A DNA stretch of 64,000 bases from Chloroflexota bacterium (lineage in GTDB: Bacteria; Chloroflexota; Anaerolineae; Anaerolineales; Anaerolineaceae), in contig JAJFTV010000071.1 of assembly GCA_021372725.1 (NCBI GenBank), forward strand, positions 1-64,000, read 5' to 3'. Shown here piece after piece: positions 34,477 through 45,121 of this stretch. The stretch's first letter is position 1. Each line of letters begins with the position of its first letter. Below the pieces are notes generated by a model that saw only the letters and a list, made by a program, of their open reading frames with translations, did no database searches and had not been told where the DNA came from. The position numbers were made by a program, and so were the translations under genes.

Positions 34477-35904
34477 CTACGATTCCATGACCGGGAGCCA
34501 TAGCGTAAAAATGCTCCCCTTCCCGGGGGTACTTTCCACCTGGATGCTCCCGCCATGCGCCTCTGCCAGATCCCGGGCGATGCCAAGACCCAAACCCATG
34601 CCTTGTTTAATCCGTTTACCCTGATCGCCCTGGTAAAACGGCGTAAAAATTTTTTCCTGTTCCTGCAAGGCAATCCCGGTGCCTGTATCCTGGACACGGA
34701 TGAATACTTTCCCTGTCTCCACACCACTCGACACCGAAACAGATCCCCCACGCGGCGTATAACGGATGGCATTACTGGCAAGATTTCCGACAATCTGGGT
34801 CAAGCGGATCGGGTCAACCTGAACTTCCGGTATGCTTTCCGGGATATGCGTAGACCAGAGCAGCTCCTTCTCGGCGGCTGCCGATTTCCATGGCAGCAGT
34901 ATTTCAGGCAGCCATTTCGACAGGTCAAGCGGGCCCCGGTTGAGCTCCAATGGACCCAGCTCCTTGTCATAGAGATGGGCCAGATCATCCAGGAGATGCT
35001 GAAGGTGTGTGATCTCCTCATCCATTCCCACGGTTAAATCGCGACGCAACTCGGGGTCGTTGTCTGCTCCGTGCGCGAAAGCCTGGATCGCCGAGCGTAG
35101 AGCACCCAGTGGCTGCCCCAGCTCATGCACCAGGTTTGCCAAAAGCTGGCGGCGGGCTTTGTCCATATTATGCAACTGGTCGACCAGATAATTTACTGCC
35201 CTGATCTGTTTTCGCAGGTCATCGGGTCCTTTTTCTTCCAGGAGTTCAGTGCGTTTCCCGCTTGCCAGGTCATAAATTGCGGTTGTCACATCATGAATAG
35301 GCTTGCTGATGCGGACGCCCAGGAGTGATCCAATAGCCACGCTCAATACCAAACCCAGCAGCAGTACCAGGCCGATCAAGAAGCGAAAACGCACGAACAA
35401 TTCATACACCGATGCGACATGGTAAGTAAGCCGTACAATGCCAATCACCTGATTGACGGGGTTGAGAACCGGAGAATAAACATCCAGAACAACATTTTCG
35501 AGCTTAAACAGGGAATAATTGGTAAGGGCGATCTCATTACCGGCCTTTGCTTCGCTGAGACCAGGGGTGTCCAAAATTGTACCCAGAGCAGAAATATCCT
35601 CGCTCTCGCTGGAAAAAAGCAGCCTGCCCTGGCTGCTGATGAACATGACTCTGACATCAGGGTCCAGTTTAACCCTGCTGATCATGCGTTCAAAGAGCAC
35701 CGGGTTATCGGAGATTTCATATTCGGAGCGGCTGATTTCACCCAGCAGGCGTGCATTGCCCAGCAAGTTTTGGGCTAATTCCGGCAGCAGAAAATTGTGC
35801 TCCAGTAAATAGACCAGTCCCAGCCCCAAAAGAGGCAGGACGATGACCAAAGGCAGGACATGGCTCAAAATCAACTGTTTTCGCAGAGTACGGAACATAC
35901 TCAA
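34477..35904 (-). CDS. Membrane sensor histidine kinase
   Basis: 475 residues. Two membrane helices (about 11-33 and 170-195) bracket an extracytoplasmic sensor domain, followed by HAMP (about 196-245), the HisKA phospho-acceptor in LLANLVHELGQPLG (His about 260), and an ATPase domain with NLASNAIRYTPRGG and VQDTGTGIA. Its start overlaps the response-regulator stop (ATGA), so the pair is co-translated. Placed between pst and htrA, it could serve phosphate limitation (PhoR) or envelope stress; the sensor domain is not decisive. Confidence 0.92.
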   Translation of the reverse strand: MSMFRTLRKQLILSHVLPLVIVLPLLGLGLVYLLEHNFLLPELAQNLLGNARLLGEISRSEYEISDNPVLFERMISRVKLDPDVRVMFISSQGRLLFSSESEDISALGTILDTPGLSEAKAGNEIALTNYSLFKLENVVLDVYSPVLNPVNQVIGIVRLTYHVASVYELFVRFRFLIGLVLLLGLVLSVAIGSLLGVRISKPIHDVTTAIYDLASGKRTELLEEKGPDDLRKQIRAVNYLVDQLHNMDKARRQLLANLVHELGQPLGALRSAIQAFAHGADNDPELRRDLTVGMDEEITHLQHLLDDLAHLYDKELGPLELNRGPLDLSKWLPEILLPWKSAAAEKELLWSTHIPESIPEVQVDPIRLTQIVGNLASNAIRYTPRGGSVSVSSGVETGKVFIRVQDTGTGIALQEQEKIFTPFYQGDQGKRIKQGMGLGLGIARDLAEAHGGSIQVESTPGKGSIFTLWLPVMES

Positions 35905-36593
35905 CCCTCCGGTGACAGTTTGTATCCCACGCCGCGCACGGTAATCAGGTAGCGCGGAACCCTGGGATCCGGTTCAATTTTTTCACGCAGCCAGCGGATG
36001 TGCACATATACTGCCTGGGGCTGCCCCAGAAATTCAGCTCCCCAAACACGCCCCAACAATTCGTCAACAGAAAAGACACGGTTTGGGTCCAATGCCAGGG
36101 TATATAGAAGATCAAATTCGCGCGGAGATAATTCAACCGGCTTGCCGGAAACGGTGACAATATGCGAAAGCGGGTCAATCCTGAATTGCCCGGTCTCCAC
36201 CAGTTGAGGTTCGCTGCCAGCCTCAGGTTGAACGGTGCGACGCAATACAGCCTTGATATGTGCGAGCAATACATCCAGATCGAAAGGCTTGGTAACATAA
36301 TCGTCTGCCCCCAACTCCAGACCCAACACCTCATCCAACTCACGCCGGCGTGAAGTCAGAAAAATGACCGGCAGCCCATACCTGGCCTTGAACTGTTTTA
36401 ACGCATCCAGGCCGTCCATTCCGGGTAAACCGATGTCCAACAGGATCAGGTCGGGCAGATCACGCTGGGCCATTGCCAGTGCATCCTCGGCATTCGCGGC
36501 AGTCAGCGCCTGGTAACCTGCCTGGTTCAAATTGAATGCCAGACTTCGGCGCATCAAGGCGTCATCATCGATGAGGAGAATTTTTTTGGGCAT
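35901..36593 (-). CDS. OmpR/PhoB-family response regulator
   Basis: 230 residues. The receiver has Asp9-11 (LLIDDDALM), phosphorylation site Asp53 (ILLDIGLPG) and Lys near 103 (DYVTKPFD). A winged-helix DNA-binding domain of OmpR type fills the second half (VELSPREFDLLYTLALDPNRVFSVDELLGRVWG). ATG at 36593 (MPKKILLI) is the natural start although AAGG is close to it; a TTG at 36608 is the alternative. Forms a two-component system with the overlapping kinase. Confidence 0.92.
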   Translation of the reverse strand: MPKKILLIDDDALMRRSLAFNLNQAGYQALTAANAEDALAMAQRDLPDLILLDIGLPGMDGLDALKQFKARYGLPVIFLTSRRRELDEVLGLELGADDYVTKPFDLDVLLAHIKAVLRRTVQPEAGSEPQLVETGQFRIDPLSHIVTVSGKPVELSPREFDLLYTLALDPNRVFSVDELLGRVWGAEFLGQPQAVYVHIRWLREKIEPDPRVPRYLITVRGVGYKLSPEG

Positions 36594-36608
36594 ATCCTTA
36601 TTGTACAA

Positions 36609-37150
36609 CCTGACTTTTGAATCGATACAGACAAGTATAAACCCGCGGGCGAATCAAGATGGAATTTTATTTTTTTAGGCCATCGGGCACGGGTGAACCC
36701 TGTCTGCTTGTAAAATATGGAATCCCTTATTTCTCACACCTGTCATCCATCCCGCGAGACGGGAAGGGGCAAAAAATCCCCGCCTGGCAGGGGCAGGGAA
36801 AAAGGGGTGGGGTGACAACGGATTTGGACACGGATTACACGGATCATTTGAGCGATGACCAGTTTGACTCTTTCTGGAAAGGATTTTCTTCGTTGTCATG
36901 TCGAACGCAGTGAGACATCCGCCCGAGAGCCAATCGTACAATTATCTTGTTGAGGACAATCAGCTTGTGACCGATGATACGCTCCAGAGATTTCCCCTGG
37001 GCGGACTCCCCGTTTCACGCAGAGTGACTAAATTACCGTATTGTGTATTGCTGGCTGTTCAATGAACCACGACCTGTTATCTACCAGACAAAAACCCCCT
37101 CGATATAAAAGCTGCTTTATAAACGTTTTATCAGAAATTCCTGTAGCAGG
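36609..37150. repeat. Gene-free spacer with degraded dispersed repeats
   Basis: No gene found. It contains a run resembling the 3803 repeat in direct orientation (GTCATGTCGAACGCAGTGAG, 36896 on, ending CATCCGCCC) and an inverted version (GGGCGGACTCCCC, 37000 on, to GAGTGAC). There is also a purine-rich run (36775-36810) and GGATTTGGACACGGATTACA with CGGATCA after it. All look like decayed dispersed repeats. Confidence 0.45.
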
Positions 37151-37179
37151 TTGACGCTGAAATACAGGCATGGTATCAT
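37151..37179 (+). promoter_or_regulatory. Promoter of the hrcA heat-shock operon
   Basis: TTGACG (37151-37156), 17 bases, TATCAT (37174-37179). Transcription would start near 37186, immediately before the CIRCE operator. Confidence 0.7.
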
Positions 37180-37192
37180 GGTATATGCTAAA

Positions 37193-37219
37193 TTAGCACT
37201 CTAGGACTTAGAGTGCTAA
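37193..37219 (+). promoter_or_regulatory. CIRCE operator (HrcA binding site)
   Basis: TTAGCACTC (37193-37201), nine bases, GAGTGCTAA (37211-37219): a perfect match to the CIRCE consensus. HrcA binding here represses hrcA-grpE-dnaK-dnaJ until heat shock inactivates HrcA. Confidence 0.97.
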
Positions 37220-37232
37220 TTATTGAGGAAAA

Positions 37233-38267
37233 ATGAGCGATCTATCAGAACGCCAAAAACTCATTTTAACACTGGTGATCCACGAATATGCCCGCACGGC
37301 GGTACCAGTGGGTTCCAAGAATCTCGTGGAAGATTACCGTTTGGATATCAGTTCGGCGACGGTGCGCAGCGAGATGGCAGTCTTGACCGACCTTGGTTAT
37401 CTGCGTCAGCCGCACACCTCTGCGGGTCGGGAACCCACCGAAGAAGCCTACCGGTATTTTGTGAGGAATCTGCTTCATCAAACGGAATTGCCCGATTCAA
37501 CCCGCTCGATGATCAGTCACCAGTTCTATCAGTCGCGCCAGGATGTAGAACAGTGGATGCGCCTGGCAGCCTCGATCCTTGCCAAGCACTCACGAGCAGC
37601 ATCGTTGGTGACTGCGCCGCACCCTGAACAGGTTCTTCTCAAACATATTGAGCTGATCTCCACCCGCGGGCGACAGGTTTTGATGGTTCTGGTCATGTTT
37701 GGGGGTGAAATTCACCAACGCATGATAACACTAGGTGAGCCGACATCACAGGAACAGCTTTCTGAAACCTCTCGTAAGCTGACACAAATCATACAAGGCA
37801 AGGATATTGCATCGGTAAGAACGATCCAAACCCAACAAAGTGGTTTGGAACTGGACGTGATCGGCTGGATCATCAAGGAAATGGAAACCATCGATTCCCT
37901 GGCTGCCGGGGAAGTATACCTGGACGGGCTGACCAATATGTTGGAAGAACCCGAATTCAGCAATTCGGTTGAGGCCAGGCGGGCCATCCATATCCTGGAA
38001 GAAAAGTCGCAAATCAAGGAGCTGCTCCAACAGGCACTGGCTGCCGATACCGTCGGCGGAGTACAGGTGCTGATTGGCGGCGAAGGTTCATGGGATCAAT
38101 TGCGGCAGTGTGCAATTGTCCTTTCCAGATATGGCATGCCGGGTTTGGTGACCGGAATGTTGGGTGTGGTAGGTCCGATGCGACTTCAATATGGACGTAC
38201 TATTTCGACTGTGCGCTTCCTCTCAGGTTTGCTGAGTGATCTGGTTGCAGAAACAATTATGGAATAA
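37233..38267 (+). CDS. hrcA: Heat-inducible transcription repressor HrcA
   Basis: 344 residues. An N-terminal winged helix (SERQKLILTLVIHEYARTAVPVGSKNLV, DISSATVRSEMAVLTDLGYL) is typical of HrcA, followed by the GAF-like and dimerisation regions (DGLTNMLEEPEF; GGEGSWDQLRQCAIVLSRYG). HrcA represses the CIRCE-controlled operon, and its folding depends on GroEL. GAGG lies close to the ATG. First gene of hrcA-grpE-dnaK-dnaJ-prmA. Confidence 0.96.
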   Translation: MSDLSERQKLILTLVIHEYARTAVPVGSKNLVEDYRLDISSATVRSEMAVLTDLGYLRQPHTSAGREPTEEAYRYFVRNLLHQTELPDSTRSMISHQFYQSRQDVEQWMRLAASILAKHSRAASLVTAPHPEQVLLKHIELISTRGRQVLMVLVMFGGEIHQRMITLGEPTSQEQLSETSRKLTQIIQGKDIASVRTIQTQQSGLELDVIGWIIKEMETIDSLAAGEVYLDGLTNMLEEPEFSNSVEARRAIHILEEKSQIKELLQQALAADTVGGVQVLIGGEGSWDQLRQCAIVLSRYGMPGLVTGMLGVVGPMRLQYGRTISTVRFLSGLLSDLVAETIME

Positions 38268-38288
38268 GATATTGTTCTATTTGACAGG

Positions 38289-38897
38289 ATGACAGCTATG
38301 GGCTTGAAAAAAGACAAAGAAAAAAAGATGGAAGATGCAGATAAAGATAAGACCCAAAATGAGGAGAATATTACTCCATCAGATGCCGGCTCTTCAGAAT
38401 CTGAATCCGCTCAAGAGGAAGCAATCCGTATGGTGCTGTTGCCGGCTGAGGATGTGGAAAAGCTGAAAGCGCAAGCTGCAGAAGCCAGTGTAAGCCTGGA
38501 AAACTGGAAGCGTGAACGCGCTGATTTTGTGAATTATAAAAAGATCATCGAACGGGATGAAAAATCGCTCCGCGCGAATATCAAAATCGACATGATTAAA
38601 AAATATCTGCCGATCCTGGATGATCTGGAGCTTGCACTCAAGGCGCTCCCCGAGGACTCAAAAGAAAAAGCGTGGTTTTCCGGGATTGATTTGATTTACA
38701 AAAAGCTTCAAAATATTTTGGAAAATGAAGGGGTCACCCCAATCTCCGCCGGTGAGTTTGATCCCACCCGGCACGAGGCGATTACTTTTGAGACCAGCCC
38801 GGATCATCAGAGCGGAGAAATAATTGAAGTTCTAAAACAAGGTTACATGCTAGGCGACCGGGTCCTGCGCCCGGCGCAAGTTCGAGTAGCTAAATAG
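38289..38897 (+). CDS. grpE: Nucleotide exchange factor GrpE
   Basis: 202 residues. A long acidic and Lys-rich leader precedes the coiled-coil stalk (NWKRERADFVNYKKIIERDE) and the C-terminal beta wing (EFDPTRHEAITFETSPDHQSGEIIEVLKQGYMLGDRVLRPAQV), the GrpE signature. Exchanges ADP on DnaK. It lies 21 bases after hrcA and 12 bases before dnaK. Confidence 0.95.
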   Translation: MTAMGLKKDKEKKMEDADKDKTQNEENITPSDAGSSESESAQEEAIRMVLLPAEDVEKLKAQAAEASVSLENWKRERADFVNYKKIIERDEKSLRANIKIDMIKKYLPILDDLELALKALPEDSKEKAWFSGIDLIYKKLQNILENEGVTPISAGEFDPTRHEAITFETSPDHQSGEIIEVLKQGYMLGDRVLRPAQVRVAK

Positions 38898-38909
38898 GAG
38901 GATTAATCT

Positions 38910-40820
38910 ATGGGAAAAATTATTGGAATTGACCTGGGAACAACCAACTCGGTTGTGGCCGTCATGGTCGGTGGTGAACCGACCGTCATCCCCACTTCAG
39001 AAGGGGAACGCTTATGTCCATCGGTGGTTGCAGTGAACAAAAATCATGAGCGTCTGGTTGGGCGCGTTGCCCGTAACCAGGCTATCATCAACCCCGAGAA
39101 TACCATCTTCTCCATCAAGCGTTTTATGGGACGTAAATTCGACGATCCCGAAGTACAACGCACTTTGCAGCGGGTTCCTTATAAGGTAACCAAGGCATCC
39201 AATGGTGATGTGCGGGTTGTACTGGATGGAAAAGAATATTCACCACCTGAAATTTCGGCCATGATCCTGGCAAAACTCAAGACGGATGCCGAGGCATACC
39301 TCGGTGAGACCGTCACTCAGGCAGTCATTACGGTTCCGGCTTATTTTAATGATGCACAACGCAACGCAACCAAAGACGCCGGAAGAATTGCCGGTCTGGA
39401 AGTTCTGCGGATCATCAATGAACCGACTGCTTCCTCACTGGCATACGGCCTTGACAAGAAGAAAAACGAAGTCATCGGCGTTTATGACCTTGGCGGCGGC
39501 ACCTTCGATATCAGCATTCTGGATGTGGGGGAAGGTGTATTCCAGGTACGTTCCACCTCCGGTGATACCTTCCTGGGTGGTGACGATTTTGATATCCGCA
39601 TCATGGATCATCTGATCGATGTCTTCAAGAAAGATACCGGCATCGATCTGAAAAACGACCGACAGGCTCTGCAGCGTTTGCGTGAAGCGGCTGAAAAAGC
39701 AAAGATCGAGCTTTCATCAACCATGCAGACCGAGATCAACCTGCCCTACATTACCGCAGACCAGACCGGCCCGAAACACCTGGTATTGACCATCACTCGT
39801 GCGCGCCTTGACCAGCTCACCGAGGATCTGGTACAACGCAGCCTGGGCCCCGTAAAGACAGCCCTCTCGGATGCCAACCTGAAAACAGGGGATATCAACG
39901 AGATAGTTCTGGTTGGCGGCATGACACGTATGCCAGCCGTACAGGACGCTGTCAGAAAACTCTTCGGCAAGGAGCCCCACAAGGGTGTCAATCCTGATGA
40001 AGTGGTTGCAGTCGGCGCAGCCATCCAGGCTGGTGTTCTGGGTGGTGAAGTTAAAGATATTCTGCTCCTGGATGTGACTCCGCTGACCCTCTCCGTTGAA
40101 ACACTGGGCGGTGTCTCCACCGGAATTATTGAACGCAATACAACCATTCCAACCCGCAAGAGCCAGATCTTCTCAACGGCCGGCGACAGCCAGACCCAGG
40201 TGGAGATCCATATTCTGCAGGGTGAACGCCCCATGGCTGCCGATAACAAGACATTGGGTCGTTTTATTCTGGATGGCATTCCCCCGGCGCCGCGTGGTAT
40301 TCCACAGATTGAGGTAACCTTCGATATCGATGCCAACGGTATCCTCAAGGTGACCGCCCTGGACAAGGCAACCAATCGCAGCCAGCATATTACCATCACC
40401 GCCAGTTCAGGCCTCAAGGAATCTGAGATTGAAGATATGAAGAAAGATGCCGAGCTGCATAAAGAAGAAGACGAACACCGAAAGAGCCTCATCGAAACCC
40501 GCAACCATGCCGATAATGTCATCTACACAGCCGAGAAACTGTTGCGCGAGAATGCCGGCAAAGTACCGGACGATTTGAAGACCAAGACCGAAGACGGCAT
40601 CAAACAATTGCGCGATTTCATGAACAAGGATGATCCTGATGCGATCCGCAAAGCCACTGAAGATCTCGAGAATGTGGTTCAGCAGATTGGCGCCAGTATG
40701 TACCAGGCAGAACAACCTGCCCAGCCGGCAGGTGGTGAAAACACACAACAAAGTGGCGAAGATGGCACCAAGCCACCCGATGACGATGATGTAGTGGACG
40801 GCGAGTATAAAAACGCCTGA
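38910..40820 (+). CDS. dnaK: Chaperone DnaK (Hsp70)
   Basis: 636 residues, full length. The ATPase domain shows [27 protein letters not shown] and [12 protein letters not shown]; the interdomain linker is [16 protein letters not shown]; the substrate-binding domain and helical lid follow, ending in a disordered acidic tail. AGGAGG precedes the ATG. Works with GrpE and DnaJ encoded on either side. Confidence 0.97.
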   Translation: MGKIIGIDLGTTNSVVAVMVGGEPTVIPTSEGERLCPSVVAVNKNHERLVGRVARNQAIINPENTIFSIKRFMGRKFDDPEVQRTLQRVPYKVTKASNGDVRVVLDGKEYSPPEISAMILAKLKTDAEAYLGETVTQAVITVPAYFNDAQRNATKDAGRIAGLEVLRIINEPTASSLAYGLDKKKNEVIGVYDLGGGTFDISILDVGEGVFQVRSTSGDTFLGGDDFDIRIMDHLIDVFKKDTGIDLKNDRQALQRLREAAEKAKIELSSTMQTEINLPYITADQTGPKHLVLTITRARLDQLTEDLVQRSLGPVKTALSDANLKTGDINEIVLVGGMTRMPAVQDAVRKLFGKEPHKGVNPDEVVAVGAAIQAGVLGGEVKDILLLDVTPLTLSVETLGGVSTGIIERNTTIPTRKSQIFSTAGDSQTQVEIHILQGERPMAADNKTLGRFILDGIPPAPRGIPQIEVTFDIDANGILKVTALDKATNRSQHITITASSGLKESEIEDMKKDAELHKEEDEHRKSLIETRNHADNVIYTAEKLLRENAGKVPDDLKTKTEDGIKQLRDFMNKDDPDAIRKATEDLENVVQQIGASMYQAEQPAQPAGGENTQQSGEDGTKPPDDDDVVDGEYKNA

Positions 40821-40843
40821 CGAAGACAACTGCTAAAACCTGA

Positions 40844-40891
40844 AATGGAGATTCGAGAAAAGGATTTTTGTTCCTTCTCGAATTCTCCATT
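40844..40891 (+). promoter_or_regulatory. Hairpin between dnaK and dnaJ
   Basis: AATGGAGATTCGAGAA (40844-40859) pairs with its inverted copy at 40875-40891 over 16 bp with one bulged base, loop of 15. No T-tract follows. In the middle of an operon this suggests partial termination or mRNA processing that sets the DnaK to DnaJ ratio. Confidence 0.6.
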
Positions 40892-40912
40892 CGTTATATA
40901 ATTGAGCATCTG

Positions 40913-42031
40913 ATGGCAAAACGTGATTATTATGAAGTTCTGGGTGTTGACCGGAGCGCCAACCCTGATGAATTAAAAGCGGCCTTTCGAAAACTGGCCC
41001 GAGAATATCATCCGGATGTAAACAAAGCCCCTGACGCCGAGGAACGTTTCAAGGAAATTAACGAAGCGTACGCAATCCTCTCCGACGCCGAAAAACGCTC
41101 AGTGTATGACCGCTACGGCCACGAAGGCTTGAGCGGGATGGGCGGTATGCCCGATATATCTTCGATGGATTTCTCGGATATCTTCGAGGATCTGTTTGGT
41201 TTTGGATTTGGACGCAGCAGCAGCCGCTCCCGCAACCGGCCGGCCCGCGGAGCTGATCTCAACTATCCACTTAATCTCACTTTTGAAGAATCAGTATTTG
41301 GCGTTGAAAAGGAAATTGAAATTACCCGCGACGAGGTCTGCAGTACCTGCAAAGGCAGCGGGGCGGAACCCGGAACAAAACCGGTGCGCTGCTCCACCTG
41401 CAACGGAAGCGGTGAAGTGCGTACGGTCCGGCAGACCCTGCTGGGCTCTATGGTTCAGGTTACCACATGCCCAACGTGCCAGGGCAAAGGCGAGGTGATC
41501 AACACGCCTTGCAGTGTGTGTCGGGGCCGCGGGCTTGAGCGAAAAACCATTAAAAAGACGGTCTCCATTCCGGCCGGCGTGGATAATGGAAACCAGATCC
41601 GCCTGGCGGGAGAAGGACAGCCCGGTATCAACGGCGGCCCGCACGGAAATTTGTACCTTGATGTGGTAGTAAAAGAACACAAATATTTCCGACGAAACAA
41701 GAACGACATCTTGCTGGATGTGAATATTAATGTTGCCCAGGCTTCTCTGGGGGCGGAGATCAAAGTACCCACCCTTGAAGGAGATACAAAGCTGAACATC
41801 CCCGCAGGAACCCAGCCGGGTAAGACTTTCCGTCTGCGTGGCAAGGGTGTTCCATTCTTGCGCAGCAACGGTCGCGGTGACATGATGGTTTTGGTGAATG
41901 TGGAAATCCCCAATCGTTTGACCAAAGAACAGCGGGAACTTTTTGAAGAATTATCCAAGACACTGGGTTCTGAAGTGCTTCCCCAGGAACGCAGCTTTTT
42001 GGATCGAATCAAAGAGGTTTTGGGTGGATGA
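40913..42031 (+). CDS. dnaJ: Chaperone DnaJ (Hsp40)
   Basis: 372 residues. The J domain begins [19 protein letters not shown] and contains the essential YHPD motif. A Gly/Phe-rich stretch follows, then four zinc-finger repeats ([32 protein letters not shown]) and the C-terminal client-binding domain. Stimulates DnaK ATPase. ATG at 40913 was chosen as the family start; the longer frame from 40868 adds a translation of the intercistronic hairpin. Confidence 0.97.
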   Translation: MAKRDYYEVLGVDRSANPDELKAAFRKLAREYHPDVNKAPDAEERFKEINEAYAILSDAEKRSVYDRYGHEGLSGMGGMPDISSMDFSDIFEDLFGFGFGRSSSRSRNRPARGADLNYPLNLTFEESVFGVEKEIEITRDEVCSTCKGSGAEPGTKPVRCSTCNGSGEVRTVRQTLLGSMVQVTTCPTCQGKGEVINTPCSVCRGRGLERKTIKKTVSIPAGVDNGNQIRLAGEGQPGINGGPHGNLYLDVVVKEHKYFRRNKNDILLDVNINVAQASLGAEIKVPTLEGDTKLNIPAGTQPGKTFRLRGKGVPFLRSNGRGDMMVLVNVEIPNRLTKEQRELFEELSKTLGSEVLPQERSFLDRIKEVLGG

Positions 42032-42947
42032 GGGACAAACTTTACACTGGCTTGAAGTATCCCTTCAGGTTGAAAATGAACTGGCTGAAGCAGTAGCCGA
42101 GGTGTTGTACCGCTATGTGGCCAATGGCGTGGTTATTGAAAATGACATGACCTACCAGGATGATGATGACCTGGGAACACCTGTTGGAACAGCACGTGTG
42201 TACGGTTATCTGCCCGTTGATGAACACCTGGAACCAAGAAAAAAGCTTGTGGATGAAGCACTCTGGCATCTGGGTCAAATTCAACCTTTGCCGGAGGCCA
42301 AATACCGTGAAATTGTAGATCAGAACTGGATGTCAGCCTGGAAAGAGCACTACAAGCCTATCCTCATTGGTGAACGTCTGTTGATCCTGCCAGCCTGGCT
42401 GGAAAATCCCTATCCCGATCGTGTGGCGGTCAAAATCGACCCCAGCATGGCGTTTGGCACCGGTATGCACCCATCAACACAATTATGTATGCAACTTATC
42501 GAAAAATACCTCAAACCCGGTGACGATATGATCGATCTCGGCTGCGGTTCAGGCATTCTCTCCATTGCGGGGCTGCACCTGGGCGCCGGCAAGGTGGTTG
42601 CGGTGGATACCGATCCGGTCGCGGTGAGCGCCACAATCGAAAATGCTGCCCGTAATGGGCTTTTTGAAGGGCTTGAGACGGGCGCAGGATCTCTGGAAGA
42701 GATTACCGCCGGAAATTTCAGCATCGAACAAGCTCCGCTGGTGGTTGTCAATATTCTTGCATCGGTGGTCATCAGCCTGCTCGATCGCGGATTGGCCTGG
42801 CTCATGCCGCAGGGTGGCAAATTGATTCTGGCGGGAATTCTGGAAAACCAGGCGGAACGGGTCATTTATGCAGCCGGTGAACAGGGGTTAAGCCTGATTG
42901 ACCGCCGCATGATGGGTGACTGGGTGGCGCTGGTGTTCACAAATTAG
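42024..42947 (+). CDS. prmA: Ribosomal protein L11 methyltransferase
   Basis: 307 residues. An N-terminal substrate-recognition domain ([21 protein letters not shown]) precedes a class I SAM methyltransferase core with [13 protein letters not shown] (motif I), [11 protein letters not shown] and VVNILASVV (motif IV), matching PrmA, which trimethylates L11. I chose GTG at 42024, overlapping the dnaJ end by eight bases with AGAGG upstream, because the homologous part starts there; the longer frame overlaps dnaJ. The dnaJ-prmA order is common in Gram-positive-type bacteria. Confidence 0.9.
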   Translation: MDEGQTLHWLEVSLQVENELAEAVAEVLYRYVANGVVIENDMTYQDDDDLGTPVGTARVYGYLPVDEHLEPRKKLVDEALWHLGQIQPLPEAKYREIVDQNWMSAWKEHYKPILIGERLLILPAWLENPYPDRVAVKIDPSMAFGTGMHPSTQLCMQLIEKYLKPGDDMIDLGCGSGILSIAGLHLGAGKVVAVDTDPVAVSATIENAARNGLFEGLETGAGSLEEITAGNFSIEQAPLVVVNILASVVISLLDRGLAWLMPQGGKLILAGILENQAERVIYAAGEQGLSLIDRRMMGDWVALVFTN

Positions 42948-43090
42948 TTTGTGATACTATTTAACGCGCTACCAGCTAAAGCGCTGCTTACCAAGGTACG
43001 ACCAGCTAACTTAAAACCGATTAATCAACAGCTCATGAGCTGAGGTTTCATTATCGATCGGTATAACAAAGATGCGATAAAATTATTTCC
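42948..43090. other. Short spacer with a perfect palindrome
   Basis: Contains the 14-bp palindrome CAGCTCATGAGCTG (about 43031-43044), 47 bases before the threonine aldolase start, and two ACCAGCTAA direct repeats. May be an operator; nothing else is recognisable. Confidence 0.3.
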
Positions 43091-44146
43091 ATGACACACA
43101 CTCAATCACAATTCATTGATTTTCGGTCGGATACCGTCACGCAGCCTACGCCGGAAATGCGCAGGGCTATGGCAGAAGCGCCGGTGGGCGATGATGTGCA
43201 TGGTGAAGACCCCACCATCAACCGTCTGCAGGAAATGGCAGCGGAACGTCTGGGCAAGGAAGCGGCCCTGTTTGTACCATCGGGAACCATGGGTAACCTG
43301 GCTGCCATCCTCACTCACTGCAACCGTGGTGACGAAGCCATCATGGGTAACCTTTCACACACTTTTCGTTTTGAGGCCGGCGGATGTGCCGCTCTGGGCG
43401 GTGTGAACCCGTTTGTGATCCCCAACCTGCCGGATGGAACACTGGATCTGGATGACATCCGCAATGCCATTCGCGATAAGGCTGATGTTCATTACCCAAC
43501 TACCCGGTTGGTGATCCTGGAGAATACCCATAACTGGACGGGCGGGATGCCGCTGACGGCAGAGTATACCTGCCAGGTGGGTGACCTGGCCCATCAGAAC
43601 GGCCTGCTCCTCCATTTGGATGGGGCGCGGATTTTCAATGCGGCTGCTGCGTTGGACGTAACGGTGCGCGAACTTGCGCAACCGGCCGACTCGGTCACAT
43701 TCTGTTTGAGCAAAGGATTGTGCGCCCCGGCCGGATCGGTTTTGTGCGGTTCAGCGGAATTTATTGCCCGCGCAACACGCATCCGGAAACAACTGGGTGG
43801 GGGCATGCGCCAGGTGGGCATTCTGGCTGCCGCAGGGATCATCAGTCTCGAGGTGATGGCGAACCGCCTGCAGGAAGATCATGTGCGGGCTGCCCGTTTG
43901 TCAGCAGGGTTGCACGGGCTCAAGGGGCTGGAATTGGAGAAGGAAAAACCGGCCACGAATATTCTCTTTTTCCGGCTTTCACCGGATTTACCGCACACAT
44001 CCGGTGAGGTGGCAGCCATGATGGAACAGCGCGGGGTGCTGATCGATACGGATGGCCCACGGCGGATACGGTTGGTGACGCACAATGACATCGATGACCA
44101 GGGTGTCGAGACGGCGCTGAAGGCATTCCGCACGATTTTTGCCTGA
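43091..44146 (+). CDS. Low-specificity L-threonine aldolase
   Basis: 351 residues of the PLP fold-type I family. The start [34 protein letters not shown] is the hallmark of threonine aldolases, and the PLP Lys lies in [16 protein letters not shown] (about 207). Cleaves L-threonine or allo-threonine to glycine and acetaldehyde. No ribosome site is obvious before the ATG. Monocistronic or weakly linked to the SDR gene downstream. Confidence 0.92.
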   Translation: MTHTQSQFIDFRSDTVTQPTPEMRRAMAEAPVGDDVHGEDPTINRLQEMAAERLGKEAALFVPSGTMGNLAAILTHCNRGDEAIMGNLSHTFRFEAGGCAALGGVNPFVIPNLPDGTLDLDDIRNAIRDKADVHYPTTRLVILENTHNWTGGMPLTAEYTCQVGDLAHQNGLLLHLDGARIFNAAAALDVTVRELAQPADSVTFCLSKGLCAPAGSVLCGSAEFIARATRIRKQLGGGMRQVGILAAAGIISLEVMANRLQEDHVRAARLSAGLHGLKGLELEKEKPATNILFFRLSPDLPHTSGEVAAMMEQRGVLIDTDGPRRIRLVTHNDIDDQGVETALKAFRTIFA

Positions 44147-44214
44147 TCTTGCCTGTCAATAATTACCTTTGACGGTGCAATCGTGGATAGCCCACAGGAA
44201 ATCAGGGAGCAAAT

Positions 44215-45105
44215 ATGACCCCATCCGGTTCTTTGGCAGGCAAGACGGCCGTTATAACCGGCGCAACGGCAGGCATTGGTTTGTACAGCCTGCTGGCGCT
44301 GGCCGGCGAGGGAGCTAATGTGATCGGCGTAGGTCGTAATGAAGCCCGCATCCTGAAAGCCGAAGCCCTCATCAGGGAAAAGCTTCCTGATGCGCAGGTG
44401 AAGTATTTGCTGGCCGACCTGTCGATCCAAAGCCAGGTCAGAAATCTGGCGGTTGAGATCCAGGATTTGCTCAAAGAACGCGGCATCAAGTCATTGGATA
44501 TTTTGGTCAATAATGCCGGAGTGTATGCCCAGCATTTGACCCGCACCCCCGAAGGAATTGAATTAACCCTGGCGGTTAACCACCTGGCTCCATTTTTGCT
44601 CACCCATGAACTGCTGCCCGTTCTCACATCTGGAACAGACCAGCGCATTATCACAATGAGTTCCTTTGCTCATATTCGTGCCAGCATGAATGTCGGGAGA
44701 CTCAACAACCCCTTCCCTTATGTGGGCATCCTGGCTTATGCGCGTTCCAAATTAGCCAATATCCTGTTTACCCGTGAATTCAACCGCCGCATGTCTGGCA
44801 GTCCGGTGCATGCTTTTGCAATGGACCCCGGCCTGGTGAATACAGAAATTGCCTTGAAAGAAAGGGGGGTGGAGTCTCAAATTGTGTGGTCATTTCGGAG
44901 AAAGAAAGGCAGTTCACCCGAAATACCGGCCCAGACAGTGTTGTACCTTTGCCGTGAGAAATCCATTCTGCAAAGTCCGCATAACTACTGGCGTGACACA
45001 CAGCCCAAACAACCCGGCAGGAATGCGATGAACGACCGGATGGCAGCCGAATTATGGAATTTATCCTGCGAACTGTGCGGGATTCAAAACACTGATCCCC
45101 AATAA
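44215..45105 (+). CDS. Short-chain dehydrogenase, retinol-dehydrogenase-like
   Basis: 296 residues. NAD(P)-binding motif TGATAGIGLYS near the N-terminus, GVGRNEARI after strand 2 (Arg favours NADPH), LVNNAGVYAQHLTRTPEG, catalytic Ser in ITMSSFA and the pair Tyr/Lys in YARSKLAN. The RNEA and NHLAPFLLTHELLP sections are typical of the retinol/WW-domain oxidoreductase-like subgroup. Substrate unknown. GGGAG lies before the ATG, 68 bases after the threonine aldolase stop. Confidence 0.87.
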   Translation: MTPSGSLAGKTAVITGATAGIGLYSLLALAGEGANVIGVGRNEARILKAEALIREKLPDAQVKYLLADLSIQSQVRNLAVEIQDLLKERGIKSLDILVNNAGVYAQHLTRTPEGIELTLAVNHLAPFLLTHELLPVLTSGTDQRIITMSSFAHIRASMNVGRLNNPFPYVGILAYARSKLANILFTREFNRRMSGSPVHAFAMDPGLVNTEIALKERGVESQIVWSFRRKKGSSPEIPAQTVLYLCREKSILQSPHNYWRDTQPKQPGRNAMNDRMAAELWNLSCELCGIQNTDPQ

Positions 45106-45121
45106 CAACAGGAGTATACCC

